From Parasedimentitalea huanghaiensis (GTDB taxonomy: Bacteria > Pseudomonadota > Alphaproteobacteria > Rhodobacterales > Rhodobacteraceae), in assembly GCF_009753675.1 (NCBI RefSeq), contig NZ_WQLV01000005.1, forward strand, positions 301,497 through 365,496: 64,000 bases of DNA, given 5' to 3'. Each line of letters starts with the position of its first letter. Position 1 is the stretch's first letter. A program made the position numbers and the translations under genes. A model generated the notes under the pieces. That model saw nothing but the letters and a program-made list of their open reading frames with translations. It ran no database searches and was not told where the DNA came from. Positions 42,004 to 50,588 of this stretch are shown here, one piece after another.

Positions 42004-43224
42004 CTAGTGGTCGCGTGCGCGGATTTCGGTGCTTAACTGGGCGATATGGCCAAGCTGCGCCGATATGCGCTCCTGAAACACGCCAAGCTGATCGATGATG
42101 GCAGTAAGCGCATCCCCTTCGGTGGAAAGTCTTGCACTCTCAATTTTGCAGAGCACGCGGGTTGAGCTGAGACCCAGGAAATGGCGGTGCATAACTTCGC
42201 AGGCTGAAAGGATCCGCTGTGCCTCGACGCTCACTTCTTTCAGGCCATCGTCGGCCTGAAGATTTTGGCGGGCAATCAATTTTCCGAGAACCGCGCGCTC
42301 GCGATCCATATCAACCCCATCCATTGATCTGCGTTCCGTCTTAATGTGGCTGTCACATTCTTCGAGAATGCGTGCGACACATTGAACAAACATACTATGG
42401 CTAATGGTACCTTTGATGACTGAGAAGTTGCTGTTTTCACCCAAGACATTGCGTTCAAACCACTCCGACATCTCGCGGGACATGGTGCCATAGTTCTGCG
42501 ACAGAACTGTCACGGGGCCACCGGCAGGTTCGATGCGGGACGCAATGACGCGCAGATTGTGCGGGATGGTACGCATCGCTTCAAACTCTTGCACCAGCGC
42601 GTCAGTTTCCTGGGTCAGCTCCTCGGCGTTTGAAAGCATAGAGAGCGAGTCGTTGATGCCTTGGTCGGGCTTTCTGTTCAGACCTGTATCGCGCGCGATC
42701 AGTTCCTGGCTCAATGCGTGGGCCGCAAATGTTGGGTAATCGGCAAACCCCAATTCCCGTAGCCGAGCCAGCAACCGTTTTGCGCTGTCTTCCGGGCTGA
42801 GGTTTTCCTCCTGCTCGGCTTTGAGCAGGCTGGCGTATTCTTCCTCAATGATGGCAAACGTTGAACTGGTGGGTTTGATCCGCGCCGACAGATAGCCGCC
42901 TTCACAGGGCATGGCCATGGAGAACACCCAATAATACAACCCGTCTTTGGTTTGGTTTTTAACGTAGGCACCGATGCTTTTTCCACGTTTGAGTGTGTCC
43001 CAAAACAACCAGAACACACCCTTGGGCATATCTGGATGGCGGATCCGTTTGTGGGGGGCACCGTGTAGTTCTGACCAAGGGTAGTTTGAAACCTCTGCAA
43101 ATATGTGGTTGCCAGCCTGAATGACGCCACGGTCATCAGTGCGAGAGAAGAAGACTTCTTTCAACTTGAACTGGGCTTCACCACGCACAGGGCGGGTATC
43201 GATTCGGCGTTCGATGTACGACAC
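42004..43224 (-). CDS. Aer-type PAS protein with unusual C-terminal domain, copy 1
   Basis: First of three tandem paralogues (406 aa). N-terminal Aer-like PAS domain (about 20-125): FSRTDDRGVIQAGN, then PHKRIRHPDMPKGVFW and GAYVKNQTKDGLYYWVF, which matches the FAD-binding redox PAS of Aer in layout. No membrane helix, HAMP or standard MCP hairpin. The C-terminal part holds a core shared by all copies: VQEFEAMRTIPHNLRVIASR and PAGGPVTVLSQNYGTMSR (about 207-247), then MHRHFLGLSSTRVLCKIESAR. This suggests a redox/energy sensor coupled to a conserved unknown output. Start is a GTG (43224) with GGAAT about 10 bases before it. Confidence 0.75.
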   Translation of the reverse strand: MSYIERRIDTRPVRGEAQFKLKEVFFSRTDDRGVIQAGNHIFAEVSNYPWSELHGAPHKRIRHPDMPKGVFWLFWDTLKRGKSIGAYVKNQTKDGLYYWVFSMAMPCEGGYLSARIKPTSSTFAIIEEEYASLLKAEQEENLSPEDSAKRLLARLRELGFADYPTFAAHALSQELIARDTGLNRKPDQGINDSLSMLSNAEELTQETDALVQEFEAMRTIPHNLRVIASRIEPAGGPVTVLSQNYGTMSREMSEWFERNVLGENSNFSVIKGTISHSMFVQCVARILEECDSHIKTERRSMDGVDMDRERAVLGKLIARQNLQADDGLKEVSVEAQRILSACEVMHRHFLGLSSTRVLCKIESARLSTEGDALTAIIDQLGVFQERISAQLGHIAQLSTEIRARDH

Positions 43225-43286
43225 TTTGGTATTCCGGTATTGTTACTTGTTCCTCCTCCTTTTTATCTTGCGGTCCTTTTTGAGAG

Positions 43287-43292
43287 ATTAAT
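43287..43292 (-). promoter_or_regulatory. Shared ATTAAT element upstream of PAS copy 1
   Basis: ATTAAT lies 63 bp from the start codon, within ATTAATCTCTCAAAAAG on the minus strand; it corresponds in position to elements upstream of copies 2 and 3. Confidence 0.5.
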
Positions 43293-43399
43293 TGTCAGGT
43301 GTCTTTGCCGTAGGTGCGACACTATTTCCACTCCCGTCGATACGTGGGGGGGAGGTGGGCATACACTATTAGACCTGTTGTCGCGAACCCCCAAAAGGT

Positions 43400-43437
43400 A
43401 AAACCCTGCTGCATTCGGATCAATGCAACAGGGTTTT
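43400..43437 (-). terminator. Bidirectional hairpin after PAS copy 2
   Basis: AAAACCCTGCTGCATT (43400-43415) pairs with AATGCAACAGGGTTTT (43422-43437), one mismatch. It lies 3' of copy 2 on the minus strand, so copies 1 and 2 are transcribed separately. Confidence 0.9.
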
Positions 43438-43463
43438 TCAGCAGACGTGCGACGGATCGGTTG

Positions 43464-44687
43464 TCAGTCGTTTTCAGAGGCGCGGATTGCGGTGCTCAAC
43501 TGTCCAATACGGTCAAGTTGCGCCGAAATGCGAGCCTGAAACACACCAAGTTGGTCAATGATTGTGGTCAGGGTTTCACCGTCTCGCGACAAACGCGCAC
43601 TTTCGATCTTACACAGCACGCGGGTAGAACTGAGCCCAAGAAAATGTCGATGCATGACAGTGCAGGCGTTCAGGATACGATCAGCTTCAATACTGACGTC
43701 ACGCAGGCCAGTCTCAGCCTTGTCTGCCTGCCGGGCAATAAGGCTGGCAAGCAATTCGTGCTCTTTTTCAAGGTCAATATGGCCATGGTCGGTTTGTTCT
43801 GTCGTAAGTTGTTTGTCGCAGTCCCTGAGGATAGAGGCCAAGCATTCGGCAAACATGCTTAGATTTACAGTGCTTTTGATAGCAGAAAAGTTACTATTTT
43901 CACCAAGTACATGTTTCTCAAACCATTCAGACATGTCGCGCGACATGGTGCCGTAGTTCTGTGACAGCACGGTAACGGGGCCGCCAGCCGGTTCGATCCG
44001 CGATGCAATGACGCGAAGGTTGTGCGGGATTGTCCGCATCGCTTCAAATTCCTGAACCAGGGATTCGGTTTCCTGGGTCAGCTCTTCTGCACTTTCGAGC
44101 ATGCTGTGAAATTTTTTGATTTTCTGGTTGGGCGGATTGCCCAGCCCGGCATCTCGTGCAACCAACTCTTGGCTCAATGCATGGGTCGACAGTTTTTCAT
44201 ACTCATCAAACCCCAGTTCGGTCAGACGCTCCAGCAACCGTTTTGCGCTGTCCTCAGGGCTCAGCCCTTCTTCGGCCTCAGCAGTAAGAAGTTTGGCGTA
44301 CTCAGCTTCGACTGTGGAAAACAGTTCGCTGCTGGGTTTTATGCGTGCGGATAGATAGCCGCCCTCACAGGGCGTTACGACCGCAAATACCCAGTATGAC
44401 AACCCATCCTTGGCTTGGTTTTTGACATAGGCCCCAATGGATTGGCCGCGCTTTAGCCGATCCCACAATAGCCAAAACACGCCTTTCGGCATGTCTGGAT
44501 GACGGATCAGTTTATGTGGTGCGCCTTGTAGTTCGTCCCAATCATAGTGGGCTACACGGCTGAAAACTGAATTCCCGGACTCGATTACGCCGCGTTCATC
44601 TGTACGAGAGAAAAAGACTTCCTCAAGCTTAAATGGGGCATCGCCACGGGAAGGGCGGACTTCGATTTTGCGATCTACAAATGACAC
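43464..44687 (-). CDS. Aer-type PAS protein with unusual C-terminal domain, copy 2
   Basis: Second paralogue (407 aa), same build: PAS (about 20-125; FSRTDERGVIESGN, PHKLIRHPDMPKGVFW), the VQEFEAMRTIPHNLRVIASR ... SQNYGTMSR core, and C-terminal MHRHFLGLSSTRVLCKIESAR. It has a terminator just past its 3' end (43400-43437). Start is GTG at 44687 with GGAAT about 10 bases upstream. Codon differences from copy 1 are mostly synonymous in the core, so the core is protein-selected. The PAS lacks none of the conserved aromatic and charged residues seen in the other two. Confidence 0.75.
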   Translation of the reverse strand: MSFVDRKIEVRPSRGDAPFKLEEVFFSRTDERGVIESGNSVFSRVAHYDWDELQGAPHKLIRHPDMPKGVFWLLWDRLKRGQSIGAYVKNQAKDGLSYWVFAVVTPCEGGYLSARIKPSSELFSTVEAEYAKLLTAEAEEGLSPEDSAKRLLERLTELGFDEYEKLSTHALSQELVARDAGLGNPPNQKIKKFHSMLESAEELTQETESLVQEFEAMRTIPHNLRVIASRIEPAGGPVTVLSQNYGTMSRDMSEWFEKHVLGENSNFSAIKSTVNLSMFAECLASILRDCDKQLTTEQTDHGHIDLEKEHELLASLIARQADKAETGLRDVSIEADRILNACTVMHRHFLGLSSTRVLCKIESARLSRDGETLTTIIDQLGVFQARISAQLDRIGQLSTAIRASEND

Positions 44688-44749
44688 GTTGCGATTCCGG
44701 AGTTGTTAAAAGGCACTATCTGTTCCTAACAACCGAATCTTTTTGGAGA

Positions 44750-44755
44750 ATTAAT
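44750..44755 (-). promoter_or_regulatory. Shared ATTAAT element upstream of PAS copy 2
   Basis: ATTAAT again lies 63 bp from the start codon (44687), in ATTAATTCTCCAAAAAG on the minus strand, nearly the same as copy 1. Confidence 0.5.
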
Positions 44756-44804
44756 GCTTGCCATTCGCGGCGAGTGGCAAAATCGACTTGCCGCCCGCAG
44801 GACG

Positions 44805-46025
44805 CTAATGATCAGAAGCCTGAATTGCACTGCTTAGATGGGCAATACGTTCTAATTGCGAAGAAATTCGAGCTTGAAAGATCCCAAGCTGATCGATGAT
44901 TGCAGTCAGCGCTTCGCCTTCTGTGGGTAGTCGAGCACTTTCAATTTTACACAATACGCGGGTTGAACTGAGCCCTAGGAAGTGTCGATGCATCACATTG
45001 CAGGCGGTTAGAATGCGGTCGGCTTCGAAATTTACGTTCGCTAATCCGTCGCGGGCGCTTTTACGCTGATCTTTGACCAAGTCCCCTAAGATTTTGCGTT
45101 CCTGTTGCATATTGATACCCTCAATATCACGTTTTTCTTTTTGCAACTGGGTGTCGCATTCGATCATTATTCGGGCCATGCATTCGACAAACATGCTGTT
45201 ATTGACGGTGCCCTTGATCGCAGCAAAGTTGCTGTTTTCCCCCAACACATGTGTTGCAAACCAATCGGACATATCACGCGACATCGTCCCATAATTCTGT
45301 GACAACACGGTTACCGGCCCGCCAGCTGGTTCAATGCGTGAGGCAATGACACGAAGATTGTGAGGGATGGTCCGCATCGCTTCGAACTCTTGGACCAGAC
45401 CTTCGGTTTCGTTCACCAGTTCGTCTGCGTGATCGAGTTTGGTGCGAAACTCGGTAATTTTTGGGTCCGGAACTGCATTCAACCCCGCATCCCGTGCGGT
45501 CAGTTCCTCTGCCAGGGCGTAGGCTGCGAAGCTATGATAATCATCAAAGCCGAGAGCCTTCAATCTCTCCAAAAGACGCGCGGCACTCTGCTCTGGGCTT
45601 AGCTCCTCTTTTTTTTCCGCTTCAAGAAGGGCGTCGTATTCAGACATAACGGTCGTGAAGAGTGAGCTGCTGGGCTTGATACGTGCAGATAGGTAGCCAT
45701 CACTTGTGTGGGCAACCACTGCAAACACCCAATAGTGTAGCCCGTCCTTGGCTTTGTTTTTGACATAGGCCCCCATAAAGCGCCCACTTTTGAGAGTGTC
45801 CCAGAACAGATGAAAAACACCACGCGGCATATCCGGGTGGCGGATGATTTTATGCGGTTTGCCCAGAAGGTCTTTGGCTTTGTAATGCGCTACACGGTGG
45901 AACACATAATTGTAGGCGCGGATGATACCGCGGTCATCGGTGCGTGAGAAAAACACCTCATTTAGTCCAAAGGGAGCTTCTCCAGACGTGGGACGGGCTT
46001 CCTGACGGCGGTCATGAAAAGACAT
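44805..46025 (-). CDS. Aer-type PAS protein with unusual C-terminal domain, copy 3
   Basis: Third paralogue (406 aa). PAS motifs: FSRTDDRGIIRAYN, PHKIIRHPDMPRGVFH, GAYVKNKAKDGLHYWVF. The core reads VQEFEAMRTIPHNLRVIASR and PAGGPVTVLSQNYGTMSR exactly as in copies 1 and 2, and MHRHFLGLSSTRVLCKIESAR is identical too, while flanking helices differ freely. It uses an ATG start (46025) with the same CGGAATCGCTT leader. It is the most upstream of the three in transcription direction. Confidence 0.75.
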   Translation of the reverse strand: MSFHDRRQEARPTSGEAPFGLNEVFFSRTDDRGIIRAYNYVFHRVAHYKAKDLLGKPHKIIRHPDMPRGVFHLFWDTLKSGRFMGAYVKNKAKDGLHYWVFAVVAHTSDGYLSARIKPSSSLFTTVMSEYDALLEAEKKEELSPEQSAARLLERLKALGFDDYHSFAAYALAEELTARDAGLNAVPDPKITEFRTKLDHADELVNETEGLVQEFEAMRTIPHNLRVIASRIEPAGGPVTVLSQNYGTMSRDMSDWFATHVLGENSNFAAIKGTVNNSMFVECMARIMIECDTQLQKEKRDIEGINMQQERKILGDLVKDQRKSARDGLANVNFEADRILTACNVMHRHFLGLSSTRVLCKIESARLPTEGEALTAIIDQLGIFQARISSQLERIAHLSSAIQASDH

Positions 46026-46089
46026 AAGCGATTCCGATACAACTTTAACTGGTTACGGAATCAACCTATGAGGTAAGTGCTCAAGTTTT

Positions 46090-46095
46090 ATTAAT
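46090..46095 (-). promoter_or_regulatory. Shared ATTAAT element upstream of PAS copy 3
   Basis: ATTAAT lies 65 bp from the start codon (46025), close to the 63 bp seen for copies 1 and 2, here followed on the minus strand by AAAAC. Confidence 0.4.
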
Positions 46096-46101
46096 TCGAT
46101 C

Positions 46102-46557
46102 TCATGTCGGCAGAGGTGCGTCGCGTTTCAGTTGATCCATCACGATTTGACTTTGTACGCGAGACACGGCTGGATGAGGCAGCAGAACCTCGTGCAGCAG
46201 CGTGTTTAATCCAGGCAGGTCAGCACAATAGACCCGCAGCAGATAATCCGCTTCGCCGGTCATAGTCCAGGCCGAGGTGATTTCGGGGCGGGTGCTAATT
46301 AAAGTGGCAAAGCTGGCTGACTGTTTTGGGCCGTGGCTGCCAAGGTGCACCTGCACAAAACCCTGAACCTGTAATCCAAGCTTTGTAGCGTCAAGCCGGG
46401 CGGAATACCCCTGGATAAATCCCTCACTTTCCAGCCGCTGCCGACGGCGTCCGGCCTGACTGGGAGAAAGGTTAAGAAGCTCGCCCAATTGCTGTGCCGT
46501 CAGGTGAGCATCTGCCTGTAAGGCAGCGAGGAGTTTGGTGTCAGTGGCGTCTAACAT
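46102..46557 (-). CDS. AsnC/Lrp-family transcriptional regulator
   Basis: A 151-aa Lrp-type regulator. HTH at about 5-45: DATDTKLLAALQADAHLTAQQLGELLNLSPSQAGRRRQRLE; effector-binding RAM domain follows (about 65-145: GFVQVHLGSH, SAWTMTGEADYLLRVYCADLPGL). I start at 46557 (MLDATD). It is divergent from hppD; Lrp/AsnC regulators next to hppD usually control that gene in response to tyrosine/phenylalanine-type amino acids, so hppD is the probable target here. Confidence 0.92.
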   Translation of the reverse strand: MLDATDTKLLAALQADAHLTAQQLGELLNLSPSQAGRRRQRLESEGFIQGYSARLDATKLGLQVQGFVQVHLGSHGPKQSASFATLISTRPEITSAWTMTGEADYLLRVYCADLPGLNTLLHEVLLPHPAVSRVQSQIVMDQLKRDAPLPT

Positions 46558-46702
46558 GTGCGTACTTTCGTCATGAAATATCACTTTAGCATAAAATTTG
46601 CGTGCCGATAGTGCTTGGGGTGATGAACTATGCGCAAAACAAGCATCTGAATTGCGATATTATGTGTGCAACCAATGTAACGCGCAAGCAGGAGGCCACA
46701 TT

Positions 46703-47797
46703 ATGGGTCCGTTCCCACACACCGCTCCAAAATCCACCATCTCGGATGAAAACCCCGCAGGTACTGACGGTTTCGAATTTGTCGAATTCGCCAGCCCTGA
46801 GCCACAAGAACTGCGTGAGCTGTTTGCACGCATGGGCTATGCGTTGACTGGCCGTCACAAAAGCAAAAACGTTGAGTTGTGGCAGCAAGGGGATGTGACA
46901 TACATTCTAAATGCAGAGCCTGAGAGTTTTGCAGCGCGTTTTGTTGACGAACACGGTCCCTGCGCCCCTTCAATGGGGTGGCGGGTCGTCGACGCAAAAC
47001 AGGCCTATGACCACGCGGTGTCAAAAGGCGCAGAGCTCTATGACGCAACCGACAAGACAATGAATGTACCGGCGATCAAAGGCATTGGTGGCTCACTTAT
47101 CTATTTCATTGATCAGTATTCCGACACATCGCCGTTCAACGAAGAGTTTGACTGGCTGTGTGAATCAAAGCCTCGTGGCGATGGTTTCTTCTACCTGGAT
47201 CACCTGACCCACAATGTGTTCAAAGGGAACATGGACAAGTGGTTCAAGTTCTATGGAGAGTTGTTCAATTTCAAGGAAATCCGGTTCTTTGATATTCAGG
47301 GCAAGTACACAGGCCTGCGCAGCCGCGCTCTGACCTCGCCATGTGGACGCATCCGCATTCCGATCAACGAGGATAGCGGTGAAACCGGTCAGATTGTTGC
47401 CTATTTGAAGAAGTACAAAGGCGAGGGAATCCAGCACATCGCTGTGGGTTCTGATGATATCTATACCAGCACCGATAAGATTGCTGATAAGGGTTTGAAG
47501 TTCATGCCGGGTCCGAATGAGACCTACTATGATCTGTCGTACGACAGGGTCGTGGGCCATGACGAGCCAAAAGAGCTGATGATGAAGCATGGCATTCTGA
47601 TCGATGGTGAAGGTGTAGACGAAGGTGGTGAAACCAAAATCCTGCTGCAAATCTTTTCGAAGACAGTGATTGGACCGATCTTCTTTGAGTTCATTCAGCG
47701 CAAAGGCGATGATGGCTTTGGTGAGGGTAACTTTAAGGCGTTGTTTGAATCGATCGAGCGTGAGCAGATCGCAAATGGCGAAATCGAGACCGCCTAA
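46703..47797 (+). CDS. hppD: 4-hydroxyphenylpyruvate dioxygenase
   Basis: Fe(II) dioxygenase making homogentisate in tyrosine breakdown. 364 aa. The start 46703 (MGPFPHTAP) is set by AGGAGG at 46690-46695, seven bases upstream; the longer open frame to 46598 is leader. The C-terminal vicinal-oxygen-chelate half carries the iron ligands: His in LDHLTHNVFKGN, His in GIQHIAVGSDDIY, and Glu in GPIFFEFIQRKGDDGFGEGNF. Complete. It is divergent from an AsnC/Lrp regulator. No other homogentisate genes are adjacent in the window. Confidence 0.95.
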   Translation: MGPFPHTAPKSTISDENPAGTDGFEFVEFASPEPQELRELFARMGYALTGRHKSKNVELWQQGDVTYILNAEPESFAARFVDEHGPCAPSMGWRVVDAKQAYDHAVSKGAELYDATDKTMNVPAIKGIGGSLIYFIDQYSDTSPFNEEFDWLCESKPRGDGFFYLDHLTHNVFKGNMDKWFKFYGELFNFKEIRFFDIQGKYTGLRSRALTSPCGRIRIPINEDSGETGQIVAYLKKYKGEGIQHIAVGSDDIYTSTDKIADKGLKFMPGPNETYYDLSYDRVVGHDEPKELMMKHGILIDGEGVDEGGETKILLQIFSKTVIGPIFFEFIQRKGDDGFGEGNFKALFESIEREQIANGEIETA

Positions 47798-47828
47798 CTA
47801 AGCACAATTGACTACCAGTCAGGAATGG

Positions 47829-47864
47829 ACCCAGGAGCTAAAGGCTTCTGGGTTCTTTGCTTTT
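47829..47864 (+). terminator. Terminator of hppD
   Basis: ACCCAGGAG (47829-47837) pairs with CTTCTGGGT (47845-47853) with one wobble, followed by a T-rich tail. It begins about 30 bp after the hppD stop. Confidence 0.8.
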
Positions 47865-47876
47865 AGGGGGCGTTGT

Positions 47877-50417
47877 TTAACCGTTGGGGATCTTTAGCGT
47901 GACGTTTCGACCGCCTTTTTGATAGCGCAATTCAGCGTCGCCTATGGCGACCACTTGCCCGCCATCAATTCTGTCTCCGACCTTGACCTTCTTGTAACGG
48001 CCCGAGGACAGCCGAACCAGTGCACGGCGGTTTGACGGCGTTCCGTAAACACCAATCAGATTGACTTTGCGCAGGTTGATCGAGTTCTCCAGCGTGGCCT
48101 GTCGGGCTACGGATGCCGACGTCGGGATCGAAGGAGTTACTGTTTCAGGGGCGATGGCTGCGGCTGCTGCTTCAGCTGCTGGTCGCGTCAAAACCCCCGC
48201 AGTTGAGGCGGAGGCCGAGGCTGGGATGTTTTCCGTATTGCGTTGAGCCCGGTCGACAAGGTTGGCAAAATTAACAGGGCGGCCTTTCGGGACGACCGAT
48301 GTGGCAATGGCCTGCTCTGTGGTCGGTAGGCTGTCCTCGTTGGCGGGACGTGAACTGGCGGGACGTGCACGTGGGCGTTTCTGACCCAATTCGGCTAGGC
48401 TGAGGCCTCCCAATTGCGCGCGTTCGGCCTGTTCTACCAGATCATCTGGTCGGGCGCGGGGACGTAGACGCGCCAATACTGCCTGTTGCTCGTCAATTTG
48501 TGCTTCGGCTTCGGCGTCGGGGCGATTGGGGGTGGGCGGTGGTACGCGGCTGGGGCGGCCGAGATACACCATAACACCGTCGGGATTCAGGGTGCCTTCG
48601 GGAGTGGCTCGAACCAATCCGCGTTCATCGAGATCAAACGCGTTGCCTGCGGCGACCGGAGAGGTGACGAAATCCAGTTCGGCGTCTGTGGTGAAATCGG
48701 TCGTTGCTGGCAGGGCAACGGCATCCTGAGACAAGTCTGTATTGTCAATTGAAGCGACGTATAGGTCGTTCAGGCCAATTACTGCGGGCAATTCGGGAAC
48801 GTCAGGTAAGCTTTGCCAAATACCGGTGGCGGCATATTGCGCAGCTTGTGATAGTTCGGGGCGTTCGACCTCTTCTGCAACACCATCAGCAACCGCTTCG
48901 GGGTCCAGATCCGTTTGGAGCGGTTGCCGTAGGGCGTCCAGAACCGCGCTGTCGGTGCCAGATAGGCTGGCTGTTTCTGTTTCAACGGCAACTGGCGGGA
49001 CGGTAAGAACAGACAGGTTTTCAGGGAGAGCGCTGACCTGTGGTGCGAGAATTTCTGGAACCTGTTCTGGCACCGTGTTGACTTCGGGAACAGGAGAGGT
49101 GCGTGGTCCATCAAGTTGTGTTTCAGAGGTTGGCTGCTGGTCTGGCGTTGGGCTCGGGTCAGGCCCAGAGGCGCTCACTTCTGGGCCAAAGAAAAAAATC
49201 GACCCTTTGGTATAGACAGCCCAGGCCGCTGCCGCAGCCATGAACAACAGTAACACCGCAATCAATGCCAGTCCCAGAAACTTTGGTTTGCCACCAACTT
49301 GCTGCGGCTCACGTAGGGCAAAGGGATCGCTACCCAACCCGTCGCGAGACTGCTGTTTTGCTGCTGCGGGCTGAATGCCGGATACGGGCCTTACCTTAGC
49401 TGTCTTATTTGCAACCTTCGGCGTCTGTCTTCGGCTCAGAAAGGCGGTATTGTCGGGAGTTGAAACTGGCGGGGCAACCTCTGACCGTTCATCGGGCCCG
49501 GTGACAGATGGAGCCGAGACTTGCGGCAAGGGGGCGTCGCTAAGTTCTGCAGGGCCGGATGCCCGTGCCGTGTGAGATAACTCAGGATGTTCCGGTGACG
49601 TGGGGGCTGGAGGCTGGGGCTTAGTAGGCAATTCATCCGCGAGCGCCTCACGGCTGGCACCCTGTAGCGGGGGGGCTATCGCCGCATCCTGCTTACCCCG
49701 GCGGCTGCTAAAGCCGGGGATCGGCACAGGTTTGGGTTCATCAGTAGCCCCTTCGGTTGACGGGGCACCTGCAGTGGTTGACGAAACCGGCTCGTCCAGC
49801 CCAGGCTTTGCTTCGTCTTCCTTCGTCGTCGCGACTTTGGGCGCAGCTTGTTTCTCGTTCTCAGGAGATGTCTGAGGGATTTCGGCAGGGCCGACGTTTA
49901 CAACAGCTATGCCATCCGGTTCAATTTCGATGCCACGAACAGCGCGCGTTGTGCCAAAGAAGGGTTCGCCAAGGAAGTCAACGTCCCCTGGTGCTGCTAC
50001 AAAGCTGGTGGGGATAAACCCGTGGTCGCTGGCAAAGGTTTCAGCTTCGTCCAGAGTTTCGATGGCAACCGCTGCCACATGGGTCAACTCGCCGTCTTGC
50101 GAGAGGTCAAAGGCCAGCTCGTCGACTGGATAAGGCGTCGCGCCATCCAGCGCAGCGCGCGCCATGTCCATCCGCACACCGTCATCCACATTGCCGGTGT
50201 CGATGGTTAGGTAACGTATCTGACCATTGGGGATGATCAGTTTGCAGGATATCGGTCCTGCGTCCAATTGCTGTGCCAATGCTTGCAGATCAGCCAGAGC
50301 CACGCTTAAATCTGGAACGTCTAAGCCTACACTGCCGACCAGCCGCCAGCCTCCGGCGGCCCGGTGCAAGAGAGAGATGCCATCCGGAGACAGCGATAAT
50401 GCAAAGCCCGGTTTCAT
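47877..50417 (-). CDS. Fusion protein: PilM/GspL-like N-terminus, linker and membrane helix, GspC/PilP-like C-terminus
   Basis: An 846-aa protein I do not find a gene name for. The N-terminal 150 residues (MKPGFALSLSPDGISLLHRA, then VRMDMARAALDGATPYPVDELAFD) resemble the ATPase-like RNase H fold of PilM/GspL. A long Pro/Glu-rich linker (about 190-360) leads to one membrane helix (about 365-385), another disordered stretch, and a C-terminal domain (about 780-846) INLRKVNLIGVYGTPSNRRA, GRYKKVKVGDRIDGGQVVAI, that matches GspC/PilP homology regions. So one gene appears to join the inner-membrane platform parts of a type II secretion or pilus machine; no other parts are nearby. Confidence 0.7.
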   Translation of the reverse strand: MKPGFALSLSPDGISLLHRAAGGWRLVGSVGLDVPDLSVALADLQALAQQLDAGPISCKLIIPNGQIRYLTIDTGNVDDGVRMDMARAALDGATPYPVDELAFDLSQDGELTHVAAVAIETLDEAETFASDHGFIPTSFVAAPGDVDFLGEPFFGTTRAVRGIEIEPDGIAVVNVGPAEIPQTSPENEKQAAPKVATTKEDEAKPGLDEPVSSTTAGAPSTEGATDEPKPVPIPGFSSRRGKQDAAIAPPLQGASREALADELPTKPQPPAPTSPEHPELSHTARASGPAELSDAPLPQVSAPSVTGPDERSEVAPPVSTPDNTAFLSRRQTPKVANKTAKVRPVSGIQPAAAKQQSRDGLGSDPFALREPQQVGGKPKFLGLALIAVLLLFMAAAAAWAVYTKGSIFFFGPEVSASGPDPSPTPDQQPTSETQLDGPRTSPVPEVNTVPEQVPEILAPQVSALPENLSVLTVPPVAVETETASLSGTDSAVLDALRQPLQTDLDPEAVADGVAEEVERPELSQAAQYAATGIWQSLPDVPELPAVIGLNDLYVASIDNTDLSQDAVALPATTDFTTDAELDFVTSPVAAGNAFDLDERGLVRATPEGTLNPDGVMVYLGRPSRVPPPTPNRPDAEAEAQIDEQQAVLARLRPRARPDDLVEQAERAQLGGLSLAELGQKRPRARPASSRPANEDSLPTTEQAIATSVVPKGRPVNFANLVDRAQRNTENIPASASASTAGVLTRPAAEAAAAAIAPETVTPSIPTSASVARQATLENSINLRKVNLIGVYGTPSNRRALVRLSSGRYKKVKVGDRIDGGQVVAIGDAELRYQKGGRNVTLKIPNG

Positions 50418-50588
50418 GATGTGGTTAGACCATCCAAATCGTTAGTGTCCAAGACAGTGTTGCAACCATATCGGCTTGCACTGCAACTCTAAAGCAGGAG
50501 ACCGCCGAGGAAAAGGAAAACAGACATAAATGATCTTGTCAGAGTTGATTGGCGTCCTCATTTATCAGTTTTGAAAAGGAGATTTAGT

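Noticed and set aside
42004..46025. Gene conversion as the cause of identical cores in the PAS paralogues
   Set aside because: The DNA of the core differs at many synonymous positions between copies, so recent conversion does not explain the identity.
49375..49575. Plus-strand open frames inside the large fusion gene and inside pepF
   Set aside because: Long GC-rich genes leave antisense frames; they have no ribosome binding sites and follow the codon pattern of the real gene on the other strand.
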